From an uncultured Muribaculaceae bacterium (GTDB lineage Bacteria > Bacteroidota > Bacteroidia > Bacteroidales > Muribaculaceae): a stretch of DNA of 36,150 nucleotides. The stretch lies in NCBI GenBank assembly GCA_910587925.1, contig CAJUOC010000028.1, positions 1 to 36,150 of the forward strand, given 5' to 3'. Below are positions 33,561 through 36,150 of the stretch, piece after piece; position 1 is the stretch's first letter; every line of letters starts with the position of its first letter. The position numbers and the translations under genes were made by a program. The notes under the pieces are model-generated. The model did not search any database. It was not told the DNA's origin and saw only the letters and a list, made by a program, of their open reading frames with translations.

Positions 33561-34649
33561 ATGGAAGAAGTAAAACTCATGAAGGGCAACGAAGCCATTG
33601 CCCATGCTGCTATCCGCTACGGCGTCGACGGCTACTTCGGCTACCCCATCACTCCCCAGAGCGAGGTGCTCGAGACCCTTGAGGAGCTCATGCCCTGGGA
33701 GACCACCGGCATGACCGTGCTCCAGGCCGAGAGCGAGGTCGCCGCCATCAACATGGTATACGGCGGCGCCGCATCGGGCCGCGCCGTGATGACATCATCG
33801 TCGTCGCCCGGCGTCAGCCTCAAGCAGGAAGGCATCAGCTACCTGGCCGCATCGGAGCTCCCGGCGCTCATCGTCAACGTGATGCGCGGCGGCCCCGGCC
33901 TGGGCACCATCCAGCCCTCGCAGGCCGACTATTTCCAGGCCGTCAAAGGCGGCGGCCACGGCGACTACCACCTCATCGTGCTCGCTCCCGCCACCGTGCA
34001 GGAGATGGCCGACTTTGTAGGCCTCGGCCTCGACCTGGCATTCAAGTACCGCACCCCCGCCATGATACTGGCCGACGGCATCGTGGGCCAGATGATGGAG
34101 AAAGTCGTGCTCCCCGAGCAGCGCCCCCGCCGCTCCGACCGCGAGATAGCCGAGCAATGCCCCTGGGCCGTCACCGGCAAGCAGGGCCGCGGCCACCGCA
34201 ATGTGGTGACCTCGCTCGAGCTCGAGTCGCCCAAGATGGAGGAAAACAACCACCGTTTCCAGCGCACATACGAGCAGATACGCCTCAACGAAGTGCGATA
34301 CAAAGAGTATTACACCGACGACGCCGAGTACCTCATCGTAGCCTTCGGCTCCGTGGCCCGCATCTGCCTCAAGGCCATCGAGGACGCCCGCGCCGCCGGC
34401 ATCAAAGTCGGGCTGCTGCGCCCCATCACCCTGTGGCCCTTCCCCACCGAGGCCATCGCAGAGATGAGCCGCCGCGTAAAAGGCATCCTCACCGTCGAGC
34501 TCAACGCCGGCCAGATGGTCGAGGACGTGCGCCTCGCCGCCGAAGGCCGCGTGCCCGTGTACCACTTCGGCCGCATGGGCGGCATGATCCCCAACCCCAC
34601 CGAAGTGCTCGACGCCCTCGTCGCCGACTTCCCCACCCTCAAAAAGTAA
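33561..34649 (+). CDS. korA: 2-oxoacid:ferredoxin oxidoreductase, alpha subunit
   Basis: A protein of 362 residues, a stand-alone alpha subunit of the KorA/VorB type. It has the N-terminal pyrimidine-side domain with GYPITPQSEVLE and AESEVAAINMVYGGAASG, and the loop RGGPGLGTIQPSQADYFQAVKGGGHGDY, then the C-terminal domain with FGSVARICLKAIEDARAAGIKVGLLRPITLWPFP. With the beta subunit it forms the active site that decarboxylates a 2-oxoacid to an acyl-CoA. Databases often label close relatives VorB (3-methyl-2-oxobutanoate), so substrate assignment is uncertain. Confidence 0.94.
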   Translation: MEEVKLMKGNEAIAHAAIRYGVDGYFGYPITPQSEVLETLEELMPWETTGMTVLQAESEVAAINMVYGGAASGRAVMTSSSSPGVSLKQEGISYLAASELPALIVNVMRGGPGLGTIQPSQADYFQAVKGGGHGDYHLIVLAPATVQEMADFVGLGLDLAFKYRTPAMILADGIVGQMMEKVVLPEQRPRRSDREIAEQCPWAVTGKQGRGHRNVVTSLELESPKMEENNHRFQRTYEQIRLNEVRYKEYYTDDAEYLIVAFGSVARICLKAIEDARAAGIKVGLLRPITLWPFPTEAIAEMSRRVKGILTVELNAGQMVEDVRLAAEGRVPVYHFGRMGGMIPNPTEVLDALVADFPTLKK

Positions 34650-34654
34650 GCGCC

Positions 34655-35416
34655 ATGAAAGCAGAAGATATCATCAAACCCGAGAATAAAGTCTACTCGC
34701 GGCCTCGCCTGCTCGACGAGCGCAATACCCACTACTGCCCCGGATGCAGCCACGGCGTGGTACACCGCATCATCGCCGAGCTTATCGACGATATGGGCCT
34801 CGAAGACACCACCATCGGCGTCGCCCCGGTAGGATGCGCCGTATTTGCATACAACTACATCGACATCGACTGGGTCGAGGCCGCCCACGGCCGTGCTCCC
34901 GCCGTAGCCACCGCCCTGAGCCGCCTCAACCCCGGCCGTCTCGTATTCACATACCAGGGCGACGGCGACCTGGCCGCCATCGGCACCGCCGAGACAATCC
35001 ACGCCGCCAACCGCGGCGAGAATATCGCCATCATCTTTATCAACAACGCCATCTACGGCATGACCGGCGGCCAGATGGCACCCACCACCCTGCTGGGCAT
35101 GAAGACCGCCACCAGCCCCTACGGCCGCCGCGTCGACCTCAACGGCCATCCCCTGCGCATCAGCGAGCTCCTGGCCGGCCTCGACGGCACATGCTACATC
35201 ACCCGCCAGGCCGTGCACACCCCGGCCGCAGTGCGCAAGACCAAAGCCGCCATACGCAAGGCATTTGAAAACGCCCTGGCCGGCCGCGGCACCTCGGTAG
35301 TCGAAGTCGTGTCGACATGCAACTCCGGCTGGAAGATGACACCGGCACAGTCCAACGACTGGATGGCCGAGCATATGTTTGAGCGCTACCCGCTCGGCGA
35401 CCTTAAAAACGTATAA
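34655..35416 (+). CDS. korB: 2-oxoacid:ferredoxin oxidoreductase, beta (TPP-binding) subunit
   Basis: The start is the ATG at 34655, five bases after the korA stop codon; the longer open frame in this phase is an overlap with korA. The protein has 253 residues. It carries HYCPGCSHG (a cluster/active-site motif near residue 29) and the thiamine-diphosphate motif GDGDLAAIG followed ~25 residues later by NNAIYGMTGGQM. Only one CxxC is seen near the N-terminus, as in other short KorB subunits. It holds TPP and carries out the decarboxylation with korA. Confidence 0.95.
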   Translation: MKAEDIIKPENKVYSRPRLLDERNTHYCPGCSHGVVHRIIAELIDDMGLEDTTIGVAPVGCAVFAYNYIDIDWVEAAHGRAPAVATALSRLNPGRLVFTYQGDGDLAAIGTAETIHAANRGENIAIIFINNAIYGMTGGQMAPTTLLGMKTATSPYGRRVDLNGHPLRISELLAGLDGTCYITRQAVHTPAAVRKTKAAIRKAFENALAGRGTSVVEVVSTCNSGWKMTPAQSNDWMAEHMFERYPLGDLKNV

Positions 35417-35419
35417 CCG

Positions 35420-35953
35420 ATGAAAGAAGAAATTATCATAGCCGGATTCGGCGGCCAAGGCGTGCTCTCGATGGGCAAGATACTCGCATACGCCGGCCTC
35501 ATGGACAATCTCGAAGTGAGCTGGATGCCCGCCTACGGACCCGAGCAACGCGGCGGCACGGCCAACGTCACCGTCATCCTCAGCGACACCCCCATCAGCT
35601 CGCCCGTACTCGACAGCTACGACACCGCCGTGCTGCTCAACCAGCAGAGCCTCGACAAATTTGAGAGCAAAGTAAAGCCCGGCGGAGTGCTCATCTACGA
35701 CCCCTACGGCATCCACCGCGCCCCCACCCGCACCGACATCACCGTAGTGCCCGTCGACGCCACCCAGGCCACCTTCGAGATGAAAAACTCCAAGACCTAC
35801 AACATGATACTGCTGGGCGCCCTGCTGGGCGTGCGGCCCATCGTGCCCGTCGAGGCAGTCATCAAAGGCCTGCGTAAGACCCTCCCCGAGCGTCACCACC
35901 ACCTCATCCCCCTCAACGAAGAAGCCATCGCCAAAGGCATGTCGCTTGTCTGA
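35420..35953 (+). CDS. korC: 2-oxoacid:ferredoxin oxidoreductase, gamma subunit
   Basis: A protein of 177 residues with the gamma-subunit motif GFGGQGVLSMGKILAYAG at the N-terminus and the conserved SWMPAYGPEQRGGTANV, the usual coenzyme-A-binding part of the complex. It begins 3 bases after the korB stop codon, completing the D-A-B-C operon. A hairpin at 35979-36011 follows. Confidence 0.95.
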   Translation: MKEEIIIAGFGGQGVLSMGKILAYAGLMDNLEVSWMPAYGPEQRGGTANVTVILSDTPISSPVLDSYDTAVLLNQQSLDKFESKVKPGGVLIYDPYGIHRAPTRTDITVVPVDATQATFEMKNSKTYNMILLGALLGVRPIVPVEAVIKGLRKTLPERHHHLIPLNEEAIAKGMSLV

Positions 35954-35978
35954 GCGCGCCCCGCAGATAATACCATCG

Positions 35979-36011
35979 CCCCCCGCACCCGCCCCGCCGC
36001 GTGCGGGGGCG
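35979..36011 (+). terminator. GC-rich hairpin after korC
   Basis: A roughly 10-bp stem with one bulged C (CGCCCCCCGCAC region at 35977-35988 with 36001-36011) and a 12-nt loop lies 25 bases after the korC stop codon. No T-run follows. Confidence 0.5.
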
Positions 36012-36024
36012 CTCCATATTCCAG

Positions 36025-36150
36025 ATGACGCTCCACCGCGCAGCGGTGCAACATGGTAGCGCGGGCGCGATTGCGGATGACGCCACACCGCGTAGCGGTG
36101 CAATATGGTAGCGCGGGCGTGATTGCGGATGACGCCACACCCCGTAGCGG
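36025..36150. repeat. 52-bp tandem repeat, cut by the window end
   Basis: Copies begin at 36025, 36077 and 36129, the last truncated at the window edge. Each unit starts ATGACGC and contains a small palindrome (ACCGC-GCA/GTA-GCGGT) and a TAG in GGTAGCGC. Copies 1 and 2 differ at a few positions. It follows the korC hairpin directly. No open reading frame of interest is present. Confidence 0.92.

Overview
The window reads as chromosomal DNA of a GC-rich member of the Bacteroidota, most likely order Bacteroidales (a Muribaculaceae-like gut lineage is plausible, but the family cannot be fixed from this stretch). Evidence: promoters of the phylum type (TTTG, 19-20 nt, TAnnTTTG), almost no Shine-Dalgarno sites, two exported proteins with type IX-secretion-like C-terminal tails, a DUF2723/GT117 glycosyltransferase, the DUF6452-DUF6048 pair, and a korDABC 2-oxoacid:ferredoxin oxidoreductase operon. 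No rRNA, tRNA, CRISPR array, phage or transposase gene was seen.

Layout. 1-534 is a gene-free block of nested palindromes and short tandem arrays. 535-3948 (minus) is a large multi-domain exported protein. 4203-8030 (minus) is a polytopic DUF2723 protein. 17834-8198 (minus) is a tight six-gene unit: TPR lipid/periplasm-type protein, SNF2 helicase, an unrecognised 627-residue partner, aspS, Nif3-like protein, coiled-coil zinc-ribbon protein. A divergent promoter pair at 17854-17930 also drives the plus-strand unit prfB (with a +1 programmed frameshift), an S41 protease and mfd. tpiA follows with its own canonical promoter, then a SPOR-domain protein and folE.

26171-26922 is a second gene-free block between convergent genes: two ~200 bp elements with long inverted ends, enclosed by heptanucleotide arrays that face each other. 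On its right a six-gene minus-strand operon (31183 to 26923) encodes a DUF4199 membrane protein, a family 2 glycosyltransferase, a nitroreductase, the DUF6452 lipoprotein, the DUF6048 protein and a short-chain dehydrogenase. A secreted GH13 alpha-amylase (31317-33149) and korDABC (33320-35953) follow on the plus strand. The window ends in a 52-bp tandem repeat.

Most genes are housekeeping: translation (aspS, prfB), transcription-coupled repair (mfd), glycolysis (tpiA), pterin synthesis (folE) and anaerobic 2-oxoacid metabolism (kor). The most unusual content is the pair of intergenic repeat loci. They differ in sequence but share one design: a short tandem array on each side, in opposite orientation and with a stop codon in each unit pointing inward, around ~200 bp nested inverted repeats whose small hairpins often carry TTACAAA. 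The second item of interest is the SNF2 helicase with its unexplained co-transcribed partner.
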